From positions 4,487,259-4,551,258 of the forward strand of contig CM041551.1 in NCBI GenBank assembly GCA_023238725.1: DNA of 64,000 bases, written 5' to 3'. Shown here one piece after another: positions 1 through 12,059 of the stretch. The notes below the pieces were generated by a model. The model was not told the origin of the DNA. It worked only from the letters and a program-made list of their open reading frames with translations, and did not search any database. The position numbers and the translations under genes were made by a program. Origin of the DNA: Scortum barcoo (Eukaryota; Chordata; Actinopteri; Centrarchiformes; Terapontidae). How positions within the stretch are numbered: position 1 is the stretch's first letter; each line of letters opens with the position of its first letter.

Positions 1-292
1 CCGAAGCCTCCCTCCCTCTCTCTCCCCGCTGGCCTTCGGCCCCTGAACCGGCCTAAAGCATCCACAGTATGTTCGCAGGCTCGGGCCGTGTGCTAGGAAA
101 CATGAGCAGGGTGACTTATTCAGAGTCCGGGGCGGCGCGGAGCAGGCCGCCGGATAAAGCGGAGGAGGAGACGGCGCTCCGTGTGGTTCAGGCTCAGGAG
201 CTCAGCACGGGAACATGTGAGCAGGGAATGGGCGGCTGGAAACGGGATTATTGTTGTGAACAGCAGAGAGACGCAGGAGGGACCCGGCACAG
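1..292 (+). other. mkx: putative mkx non-coding exon 1 (5' UTR) and promoter edge
   Basis: The stretch is CpG-rich and GC-rich, with a pyrimidine tract at the very start, and ends in CAG|GTAACA, a usable splice donor (exon end 292). In mammals the mkx start codon lies in the second exon, so a non-coding first exon here would fit. The transcription start is not visible and may lie outside the window. A 75-codon open frame from 69 crosses the proposed donor and resembles nothing I know. Confidence 0.4.
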
Positions 293-1448
293 GTAACACG
301 GACACCGACACACTCACGGTTGTTTGAGCAGTGGACCGACAGGCTGAGCTGTGACAGGGGGACTCAGGTAGTCCAGGTTCGGGGGCAGGGATGAGGAGAG
401 GACAGACCTACAGACAGATGAGCAAACTTTGAATGGACAGGACTGAGTTTATGCTGCTTTTATTCTGACATCAGTCCTCTTTACGTTAATTCATAGAACT
501 GCCTAAATGTATCATACAATATATTTTTTACTCTTCCAGCCTCTGTCAGTGTGTGTGTGTGTTTCTCAGTGGACACTTCACGGTGCGTCTGTCCGTGACA
601 CACTCAGTGTCCAACCTGCGCACAGAAAACCTAAATTGAAACTGAAGAGAAAAAAAACAAACAAACAACAAAATGTCACATTTCTTAATCCTGCAGTTTT
701 GTTTGTTTTGCATTAAAAAGGGAGAACACCAACCAAAATAAACCCTCCAAGGTTCACAGCGACATGAGCCCGCAGCGCAGAGGAGGCAGGGCGCAAATAT
801 CCAGCATGTCTGACTTTTTAAAAACTCGAATATATACATTTTTATCCAAAGCACCGAGTCAGTATTGTACTGTAGTCAGCTCTCTGTCATCCACGACTGT
901 CTATAGAAAATAAAGTGAAACTTGGAGAAATAGAAGTGAGTGGGTTTAGTTCACTTGCTGTGAGAAAATCAGGTGTTAAAGTGAACAGGAGGATAAATGG
1001 TGAGTGAGGTTTTATTGCATCACTATTACGCAGCAGTGAAATAAAACACACTCCTCCTCAGTAGTTATCAGTCATTACTACATTAGTTGTGTTATAGTGG
1101 AGCTGCTGATCAACATTAAACACTCCTGTTTACAAAGAGCGACCTCACACTGACGCACCAGAGGAGCGTTACGCACGGTCCTCCTGAGCCCCATGCGCAG
1201 CCTGCAGCCTGCCTGTGTGTGTGTGTGTGTGTTCATACAGGGAGGCTCACCTCATGACACACAGCACACAGGCTGTCAGCTCGCAGTTTATCACAGAAAT
1301 ACCTGTTTTAAGGATAAATATTAAATGCCCACCTGTAGAGGATTTTTGCTGATATTTAAGGATTTTTTTATGATCAAAGTCACATTTTAGTTCACGGTGT
1401 GTTGAGTGTGTGTGCTCCTTTAGTAAAATCTTCACATTTGTTCCACAG
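293..1448 (+). other. mkx: probable mkx intron 1 (5' UTR intron)
   Basis: I see no convincing coding sequence here. It holds a short GT tract (about 1213-1232) and A- and T-rich stretches. Two acceptor candidates precede the start codon. One is TTCCACAG ending at 1448. The other is GCGCATCAG ending at 1531, behind a long T-rich pyrimidine tract. Either would leave a short 5' UTR before 1561. Confidence 0.35.
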
Positions 1449-1560
1449 GAGAGACGCGGGGACACTGTGACACATCCCAGGAGATTTTTCCCCCCTCCTT
1501 TTTATTTTTATTTTTCATTTTTGCGCATCAGAGAAATCGGGGGGGACTATCTGGCCAAAG

Positions 1561-1736
1561 ATGAACACCATTGTGTTTAACAAGCTGAGCAGCCAGGTCC
1601 TGTTCGAGGAGAAGGCGAAGGAGGTGGAGATGAGCAGCAGAAATTATCTAGAAGTCATCGACGGGCAACATCCAGACCTCCTGTCCAGCAACCAGAGCAT
1701 CAGAGACAACCAGGCCATCAGGCACCGGCGCAGCGG
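1561..1736 (+). CDS. mkx: mkx coding exon 1 (N-terminus)
   Basis: Opens with ATG and the family N-terminus MNTIVFNKLS, followed by a weakly conserved acidic and serine-rich linker. It ends in the basic RHRRSG just before the homeodomain. The exon stops after GG of a glycine codon at GG|GTACGT (phase 2). The open frame continues past this donor, but the family sequence does not. Joining to 4166 gives RRSGGRPSGGKVRHKRQ, collinear with the mammalian protein. Confidence 0.92.
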
Positions 1737-4700
1737 GTACGTGGAGCTCTCAGTCTGACGGCATGTGTGGCTCGTGTTATCGTGTGGATTAACCGGGGTG
1801 CTACTGATGAGGAATACCCCCCACTCAGGGTTATTTCAGTCCGTGCAAGTTAGTTAGATCCCCGAGAGAGAGAGAAAGGGGACCACAATGGTGCGTTTGT
1901 CACCAGAGCTCCGTGGTCATCTCTTCACCTCGTGCGCGAAATTAAGACAGAAATACCAAACTCAGAGAGGGCTTCTTGAGTCAGATTCCTTTGAAATTAC
2001 ATTGTTGATCTATATATGTTCACGAGCCTGCTCGGGTTGTAATACACACCTATTCATTCAGTTTCAAATGGCTAAAATTGTTCCTGCCGCCGTGCGTAAA
2101 TTACGCATATAGGAGCACAATCAGAAATTCAATATCCGCATTGAAGGTCTTTTTTTTTTAATAGGCCACAACTATAACTGCTTATGTTTTACATCTCAAG
2201 ACTGAAACACTAATTTGATTATCCAGTGGGACTTTTTTTTTCTTCATGTGGCTTTAATGCAACAGGCTCTGATGGGAATAATATCAGCCATTTCCCAGTC
2301 TGGTCTTCATTTAGCTGTTAGTGTTCACAGCTAATCTTAAAATTAATAAGTAGGTCAGCCATGGTCGGTAGCCTGTCTTATAGAGGTCTCCATCTGTTTC
2401 CAATAAACAAATGCGCTCTTCAACTCCCTGTGTGGTCTAGTCAATCACTGAAGGGCCTTTTTTTAAATGTACATTTTACTTTGTTTTCCTCCTCCGTGAC
2501 AGGGAGCAGGTGGAGGAAAAGATCCTGAAATTCAGTGATTTGTTGTGTGTTATTTTCATGTTCATTAGGAACATTTGAGAGAGATAACAGAGGGAGAGCA
2601 GTGACCTTAAGCAGCCTCCTCAGGAACTAACCTTCAGGAATAAGAAAGAACATTGTGAGTCAGGGAACTGTGCGACTGAAAGGTGTCACCTCAAGGGAAG
2701 CATCAGTGCTAATGAAGAACATTAAATTATTAAACAGAGGCGTGCGTGTGTGCGTGTTTGAACCAAAGTTCAGCACACAGAGTAAAATGTTCTTTCGGAT
2801 GTTCATACTGATCTAGATTACAAGGAAAATATTTGTAGAACATGAACCTCAGGCAGACTTGAGGTTAGACTAAAATATGTTACATCTGCAGCCGGTGGAG
2901 CTTTTTGGGGAGATAAAGGGAGAAGCGGAGCACAGCACCATACTGACATCTACAGGTTCATATAACCTGGAGCTAAGGTGAGGCTGAAGCTGTCACAGAC
3001 CAGAGAAACCAGCAGGCAGATGCTTGAACTGAAAAATGTTTTAATCTTCCTTTAGGAACTCTCAGGTTGTCTGTGTTCTTCACTAATACATTTATAGTAA
3101 TTTCATTTCATTTTGTGGTGTTTTATCTTGTTTAATGTCAGAGCCGTGTTCCTACATGAGCTGTTAGTGGCCCACCAAGTTGCTGATTTGGGACTTTAGA
3201 ATATATGCTGAGTGTTTTGAATGTCCAGCCCTTGAAATGTTCCTGCTGTGTTGTTTTTATAGCATCCTCTGGACGTGTATAAGAGCCCCATTTCTGTGAA
3301 GGGAAACCAGAAGTATAATTTCAGTTTCTTTGTCCGTCCCTTGTGTGAAGGGTTGGCTGTGACTGTGACCCAGCTACATTGTTCTTGATCCACTGCTCCC
3401 GGGTGTGAAATGTTAATCTGGCAAAAATGTGCGCCTGAGCAAAATGTTTTTGTTTGTTTCATTGCAACGTGTTGGTGGTTTGTGGGTCGCGCAATGAAAA
3501 ATAAACTGTTAGTGGCCGTTTTTCTCTCTCTCTCTCTCTCTGCCTCTGTCTGCTTCAGCCTCTCTCTCTTGCTGTGTCTCTATGTCCCTCTCTCCTCTAA
3601 TCCGACCTCTCTTAGCTTAATTGCAGTGCTGAAGTGCTGAGTGAGAAAATTGCACACTGTATGGAGTGTTCACTTTATGTGTCATGACTAACGAATTCAG
3701 ACAACGTGCCGGTCCACAGGACTCTGCTCACAGCTGCACAGCATTGTTTGCTTGACTTCAATAAACAACATAATCCTGGTTCGCTTTTATGGCTCTGAGA
3801 CCAGATTTTGGCTTAATTTGGGAAAAGGAGGAATTTCAATCTAGGCTGTTTACCAACATTTCAACCCAGTATAATGAGTGTGATGTTACTGACAAATGCA
3901 GAGTGGTTACGTATCAAATCATCCCTTATATATCTATGAAGAAAGACTAAAGCCTGCGTGTTTATTTGTGCTGGTTTAGATTATAAAACTGCTAAAACAT
4001 GTGTCACATAATTCACTTACACAATAGTCCATGTATAACAGAATTATGGGACATATTTTTTTTGTGTGCATTTATATGATATCCATATCGTGATAGGGTG
4101 TATTGTAGTCAGTTCTATTTACAGTGAGCTATCTGGCTGACATGACCCCTCCTGTTCCTCCTCAGTGGTCGCCCCAGCGGTGGTAAAGTGCGACACAAGC
4201 GCCAGGCCCTGCAGGACATGGCGAGGCCGCTCAAGCAGTGGCTCTACAAGCACCGAGACAACCCCTACCCCACCAAGACCGAGAAAATCCTGCTGGCCCT
4301 CGGCTCGCAAATGACCCTGGTCCAGGTGAGTCCACTGTCCGGTGACTTCCACCAAGCTGCTGGCCGGGTGATGAAGGAAAGTGAGAAAAGTGAGGCATTT
4401 CTCAGGATTCATGCAGGCACAAGTGTAATCAGGGAGGGAAAAAGTGAAATTTGATTTCTGCGATTGATTTTCGCTCTAATCAGGTCTGAAAAGCTGGGAT
4501 TTTGACTCATATTTGCAATTAGAAGGCTGTGAGTAGAAAGTGTTTTTACATCTTGAGACGTTTATTTTACAGCTCTCATGCAGTGATGTTTAATCTTATT
4601 TCCACTTTTGTCCAAATGCCACAGTTGGCAATTCTCTATTATTTTTTATTCAATCAAATGGGAAAAGTCGTAGTCGTAGTATAAATAAGTAGAATTTGGA

Positions 4701-7700
4701 ATTACACTGGTGGAGTGGTTTCCGCCGTTTTTGTCTCATGACCATCCACCCTCTACATGATGATGCTTGTCACATTTTGCATATGGTCAATAAATGATTT
4801 TTGTTTTCTTATATTGTACATTTTAGTGGCATGAACATGTAAAATATTCAGAACTTAATAAGAGACACAAAAATAATAATCTAGGCGTGCTTCTACTGTG
4901 CATAAAGGTACATATATATTGTACGTATAGGTTTCTTATATGCTTTAAGTTCTATTGCACCCTCTACTGATAATACAAGACTACAGTGGACAACGTGCCT
5001 TCAGTGCCTGACAACCTGACCACTGAGAGGAAAACCCAGTGGTGAATTTGAGTGTGTTTTGTGTCTGGCACTCGCAGCTGTGTATGTACAGTATCATCTG
5101 GCTGACAAGGTCACTGATACGGCCTCACAACGTCTGCGGCAGCTTTCTCGGGCCGCCGGCCACGTTGCTTAATCTGGTTCTCATTTTGGGAGCCTGATGG
5201 AGCTGTTTGTTTTGGTGAGGGCGAGCAGAGTGCAGAGGAATGCTTTGTGTTGGACACCGGGATGCAGAGCTGCGAACACACACGCTCGCAAACCTCACAC
5301 GCGCGCGCTCCGAAGCTGACACCCAAACACCAGCAGCGGTGTCAAAGGTCAGTGTCGGGGAAACGAAATTAAAATAGAACGAGGGTGATGACAGGCAGGT
5401 AAATTATTTTCCTCACATTTTCCAACATGAAGGAGGTCGACGTTGGGTACACTTGGGAGTTTTTTCTAAGTCAGTATTAAGTTATTTTTACTGCTGAGTG
5501 TATTGACAGTTGACTAATTCAATAGTTGATTGACAGAAAATTGTTTTCCCAAAATAGTTTTAATCAATTCATTGTAAGTTTCTAGTTTCTCAGATGTAAG
5601 AATAATTTTTAATCTCTTTCAATAAAAAAATGAAATAACTTTTAGTTTTGGGCTAATGCTCAGAGAGAAAAAATAAAGTTCCAGGGACCTTTAATTTTAC
5701 TATTTTCAGACATTTTCTAGACTAAACAATTAATTGATTGTTAAAAAAAATTCCATAAAAAATCATTTTAAGTGACATTTTTAGTACCTTGGTGGCATCC
5801 TTCTTTGCTGATCCACTCATGGAGACTGAGAACTACCCAGTTCTTCCACTGTTTAGTTCAAATGAACCACTGCTGCAGCTGCCAGTAATGTAGAACGCAT
5901 CACTTCCTGTGCATTTTCCCCTGGAAACACCCACCTGGCACCAGGTGTTTAGAGCAACTAAATCTGTCATGTTTTAGCAAAACAGCCCTCATTTTCCATG
6001 TAAACGTTGTAAATTATTTCTTTAAGGTTTGTGCTAATAAGGTCTAGGTCTGTGTCATTTCTCCATCATCGCTGAATTCCCTCGCCGTGCCTGCATGCCG
6101 TCTCCTCTACGGTACAGACGGTACAGACCGGCCACGCGTGAAAGAGCTGGTTTGGCTGTTGGGTCCCCTCCTCTTTTTAATCTCCCTGGGTGTCATCTGA
6201 ACAGGCGTGTCATCCGTTCTCTTCTCTCCCACCCCATTGACAGCCGTCTTTCATCCGGCCCTCATTAGCGAGCCGCCCCGCGCCTCGCCTCGTCTCACCT
6301 CGCCTCGCCTCCCCTCCGGCCAAGCCACATGTACGAGATGCCGCCTTCCCCCCGGTGTGCCACAGCCCAGGGCACAAAGGAGACAAAGGGATGTGGGATG
6401 GTCCTAGTTAACGAGAAACACGATACTGAAAGAGGGGATCAGAAATATAAGTACTCTAGCATAAGGCCCCTGTCCCAGCCCCTTCATAAGCCGCTTGAAG
6501 TCTATTGAGCATGAAAAGTTATTCTAGTATAACATCTAATGGTCTCCCTGCCCAGTGAAAGGAAGAGCGCTGGCTCAAGTGTCTTTTTTATTGCATCTTG
6601 AAGACAGTGTTGGAAAAATCGTATTATTGGAGGGAGCCTGTGTGGGTCCAGAATAAGCACAGGGGACGTACATCTCAGTCGGAACATTAGTTAATGAAAC
6701 GTTGCGCTCGCTGGCCGTCCGGCGTTTGGGGGGTGTTAAATGTTTCGACATGGCGTTGATACAGAAAAGATGCGTGCTGGGGTGTCTCTCTCCGGAGCGT
6801 CTGGGATGTTTCTTAAAGCTCAGTTTCAGAGAGCGGCTCTGCAATCCGACTCTGTTTCTGTCTTTTGCCCCGAGTGTCTCTGAGCTTTTCTGAATGAGGA
6901 GACGGATAGCAGGCGGAGAGCAGACGTTTTCATAAAGGATAGTCTTTGTTTTGCTATGGATGTGGAGGTGTTTGAATTCAAAACAATAACACATGTTTCT
7001 ATTTGCTGTGTCTTTCCACCCCTTTCCATTTCTCTCTCTCACTCTCTCTCTCTCTCTCTCTCCTCTCAGGTCTCCAACTGGTTTGCCAATGCCAGGAGGC
7101 GGCTGAAGAACACGGTGCAAAAGTGGCAGCCAGACCTGAGCTGGGCGCTGAGGATCAAGCTGTACAACAAATATGTTCAGGGCAACGCAGAGAGGCTGAG
7201 CGTCAGCAGCGATGACAGCTGCTCAGAAGGTACGGCTCGACGGCACCTCAGCAGCACTTCCACTCCAAGATAAAAGAGGTTCATGTTGCAAAAGCACAGA
7301 GAGTTCATAAACCAGCCATATCGCGGCTCAAGTATTAAAATGGGCAACAGCTGTATGTTTCAAAAGGCTAGGCATGTTTTTACATTTTAAAATAGGGAGA
7401 AAAAGAAAAGAAACACGTTACAAAGAAGGAGCATGAGGTTTGAAAGCAGTGAGCATAAAGGGGCAGAGGAGTTTAATGAAAGGCCCTGCTGCACAGATTT
7501 TTGTTTAATCTGTTTCTTTGCACTTTATGAAAGTGCAATACTTAATTTCTGGAGTATCAATTTAAACGTTTTTCCAGCAGGGATAACATATCTCTCTCAC
7601 ATACAAGCTACCTCCCCTGAAATCTGTGTCCTTCCCAATGAGAAACTTTTTACATTATATTCATTTTGTTATCTATGTATTACCATGACATGTTACTTAC

Positions 7701-10700
7701 TTCCGCATAAGTGTGTGTCTAATCAATTTCTTACCAATTGATTTGACATATATTGTATATATAGTATATATCATACACATATATCATATATCATGGCATA
7801 CAGTAGGTCCGTCAAATTAGAGTCTCCTGGCAGAATATAATGAAGCTCAGTGCTCTGGGGCTTAATAGTGGGTTAATCCAGCATTGCATATGATCCTTCA
7901 TTAATCATCGTAAAAGTACCTGAATTATTTCTTTAGCACTTCTGCCTCATTTTAGACAGTAGTGTCAGTTATGCTTTATCTGTGACCCTTGACCTCTTTG
8001 GTTGGTTGCTTGGAATGGGTTCGGGTAATTCCACAGTTCTGATCCTTTGAAACTTGCTCTAGATAAAAGCAACAGCTACATTAATATCCTTAAATCTTTT
8101 CATGTGAAGCTGAATCAATTCTTTTTTTTTTTTTTTTTGATTGGCAGGATTTAATGTACGTGTACAGTTTATAAGCATGGTGGAAAACTTTTCCATTTGC
8201 TTTATCCATCAATCTGATTGATGATCACTTCAAATATATCACATCAAAATGGTCCAGGAATAATAAATTGGTCACTTCCCCTGACGTGAACCTGATGCTC
8301 TTTGTACAGAGTGACCCGGAAAATCTCCTGACATCATAGTGCTGAAATTCAGATCTACAATTATGACATGAAAATCGGCCAGGCCAAAGGCCAGGCCATC
8401 TCCATCTGTGCCCGGCCTAATGTGGGCTGATGCTATGCAGAGCCATGTTCTGGATGTATATAAATGGCGAGTGTGTGACCCAGCCGATAGACGCCGAGGC
8501 CGGCGGGCTGCGACACGCTGTCATTAAGACACCCCGCTGAGCCAACCTCTGTCTCCCAGCCTACAATTGAAAATGAGTAGCTCTCTGTCAGCCGTGTATT
8601 TACAGCAACTGCCTTTTTCTACTCTCTTGACAGCACTGAAAACATGGTCAGGAAACAAAAAAAAATATAAAACATACATACTCAGGCAGTGAAAGAATGA
8701 ACAGAAAGGAAGAGTGCTGTGGTGTCAGTGATCTCTAATTAAATTTGAGGAGGAGAGGCTGAGCGTGTGGCTGAAAGAGGAATGTGTGCGTGGTGTTTGC
8801 ATTGTGTCCGCCACAGGCCACTGTACCACCGGAGGCTCTGTATATCTCCCTGACTCTTCTCCCTGTCACATTATGGTTATGAAGCTCTCCGCAGCCTGCT
8901 CCCACTTCTGACCCATGCACTAAAAGGCCCTCCATTATGTTTTTAAGCCTGTGCTTTTGTTCCACAGGCTATTTATGGGGCCAGACCTGACCCCACTGAC
9001 TCGGCGTACATTCCTTTAACTGTCCTGAAATGGTCCAGCTTGTTTTGTAGCTACAGTAGAAGGTCCCAGAGAGAAAATGCTGTTTTCTACGTGCGAGCTG
9101 TCATGTAGATGTGAAAATGGAGGTTTTATTTAAGAGGTGTCAGACAAAGATATAAAAAGGACACTGTCATGGGATTGTAATAGTAGGTCAGATTTATTAT
9201 CACTTGCGTGGTTTCAGAGGAAATGCTGTAGCGCTCGCTGAATTCGGCCTCAGACAGCACAGGGAAAGGAGAGCAAGTACGCTACCTCCATGTGTTTCTG
9301 ATATGTGGGAGCTATAATTTTAATTTGGCCCAGACTGAATCAAATGTTCAACCTCCCAAATTACAAAATTACAGTCTTGGCAGGGACAGTATCTAGAGTG
9401 AACTTCTCCCTGATTTCCCTCCTGCCAGAGGATATCTGGTTTTTCAGCACGGTGTTTTATCTTTCTTCCCCGTTTCTTTCATCAGGTAGGGACCTGCACT
9501 TTAATTCAATCCGGTGAGCACCCTGGAAATTATTTATTTCTGCAGGGGGAATAGAGGGGCAATGTGCTCTCGATGGAAAGGAAATAGACTGCCATCCGTT
9601 ATGGTTTGGTAATGCATCTTAAGTCTCGGCTGGGCTTTCTGCTCTTGAGGCGATGCCAACAGGAGGGCAGGAGCGCCAGGTTGAAATCTCCCCAACCTGG
9701 TTCTTAGATTCAAAGATTAGCTCAAAATAACCAGACTCTGAGTCTGCTGGGCTGAACGTGTAACGCACGTAAGTTAGAAAGTCATTTAAACTGGAGAAGC
9801 ATTTGCTAAAAAGCAAATGCATGTGATTGCTATGCCCATTGATGCTAATTGGCCTTTTGTATGACTTTATAGAAACTTGAAAACTGAATTGAATTGAAAA
9901 CTGAGGCACTATTACATTGCAATATTTAATTCTGTTAAAGTGTGCATGCATCATACTGACAGTAAATGTTGTTCAGTGTCCCTTAATGAGCATTTTAAAA
10001 TTTGAATGGAGTTAGTACTGTACAGGTGCTGAAATATAAATACAATGTATTTCCATCGGGACTGTCCTTAATAATAAACAAAGTATGATTAATTAAGATT
10101 TGTCAGTTAAAACACACACACAGTTTGACATATAGATACAAATTAAATGTGTTTTTTTTTTAGCAATAGCTCATAAAATATGTAAATGTATGCACATGTT
10201 AACACATGACATTACTTACATTTACACACCTATCACTCGAGTGTATGTACTATAAATATTTTTTACAAGTGAGCAAAAGAGGCAGTAGAAGTATAAAAAA
10301 GGAGGAAGTATGTGAGAATATGAGTGTGAATGAAGAAAATTTCCCTTTGCTTTGGAAAATGTCTGCATTGAATCTAAATTATTATTTTCTGATTTTGCCC
10401 CCTGATAGACGGGGACAACCCTCAGAGAACACAGAGCAGCCCAGAGGAGCTCAACAAACCCATGTACCAGAGCGTGATCAAGAAGGAGGGCTCCTCCATG
10501 GTGGGCATGGCCATGGGTATGGGTATGGGTATGGGCATGGGCGCAGGGCTGCGCTCGGCCGCAGAGGCCGCCTCACTGGCCGAGGAATACGTGTCTCCAC
10601 CAAAGTACAAGAGCAGCCTGCTGCACCGCTACCTGAACGACTCGCTGCGTCACGTCATGGTGGCCAACGCCGTCATGGATGCTCGCAAGAGGAACCACTC

Positions 10701-12021
10701 CGGCTCCTTCAGCTCCAACGAGTACGACGACGAGCTCCTCTCGCCGTCCTCCTCCGAGGCTGAGGCGAACTTTGTTTATCGGGCTGGTAAGGAGCCACAT
10801 TTCTTGCATTCTTTCCCTTCAAGAGTCTCCCTCGCACACATGACATCCTTCACTTTTGTTCTTTTTTTTTTGTCCCCTCCATCTGCACATTTTGTTTTAA
10901 TTCCTGCAGCTGGTCCATTATTTCCAACCGTCTGCCTCTTTGCTGCCTCTCTATATCACACTGCTGCTGCCCTCTCACACTATTTTCTTCCCCTGCTCCA
11001 CTTTCATTTAATATTGTGATACTACTGAAATGGAGAGGCCCTGACCCTTTAGAAAAACCTTTTTATTAGATTTAAGCGAGGCCCAGTGTATCCAAAACAC
11101 ACTAACACACATTCAAACATCCACAGCAGACGAGCCCATGTCCTGTCACGCACTCACACACTCCAGCCGAGCAGAGAAAGAATTCCCCCCAGCCAGCTCA
11201 TCTGACCAGGCTTCAGCAGGCCAGACACAACAAGGTCATGTGGAACATGCTCACTTCAGACTACTGTTTGACATGCCTTTGATCCTGCCATAAGGTCCTG
11301 CTGGGAGAGCAGGGCCAAGGCAAGGGCTGTGTGTTCGTGTGTCGGCAGTCTGCGTGTGTGACATACATTTCTTTTTTTAGACTAAGTGAATATCACCTTT
11401 ACAGAAAAGTAATAATGAAAAAGATCACATTAGAATCTCATGATATAGGTTGGTTGTCATTCACATTATTGCTGCTGATGTTCTTATGGTCAGTGGAGAT
11501 GGAGGTATTTGACCTCGTATTGCTCTTTTCTGCAGAAGGAAAAACACACTGCAGACTGAGATAAACCAGATAAAGTGTTTCTTTGGTCAAAGCTACTGTT
11601 TTATTGTCTCTTTTTGCCCAGACGTGTGCTTTTGCACAATATGTTCTGTTTCTGGGTTTTGACAGCAACTGGAAGTAAATGATCTTAAATCCTTACGGAC
11701 TTTATAACAAGCATGTGTTTTTATTTAAGGCATCTTTGTTGCGGCAATTAATTTCAAGCCAGGCAAAACACTGTAAACCTCTATGACAACCAACTAAAAG
11801 TTTAAAAAATATGGCAAAAATTCTTAAATAATACGCAGTTTAGTAAATGAGAATTACATGAGATTTAATCTGATATAATCACTGTAATACAAACAAGAAT
11901 TATCAAACTGATATGAATTAAATATTTTTTTCTTCTCAAATGAATATAAATATATTTTTTATTTAACATTAATTCAACTTAAAATTAGTAGTTTTTATTT
12001 TCATATATATGTACACACACA

Positions 12022-12059
<38 letters not shown>

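Noticed and set aside
69..296. 75-codon open frame at the left edge
   Set aside because: Low-complexity composition, no family resemblance, and it crosses the likely exon 1 donor at 292.
10206..10763. 185-codon frame overlapping mkx exon 4
   Set aside because: It is a shadow of the exon in another frame; the motifs PPKYKSS and NDSLRHVM are in the mkx frame.
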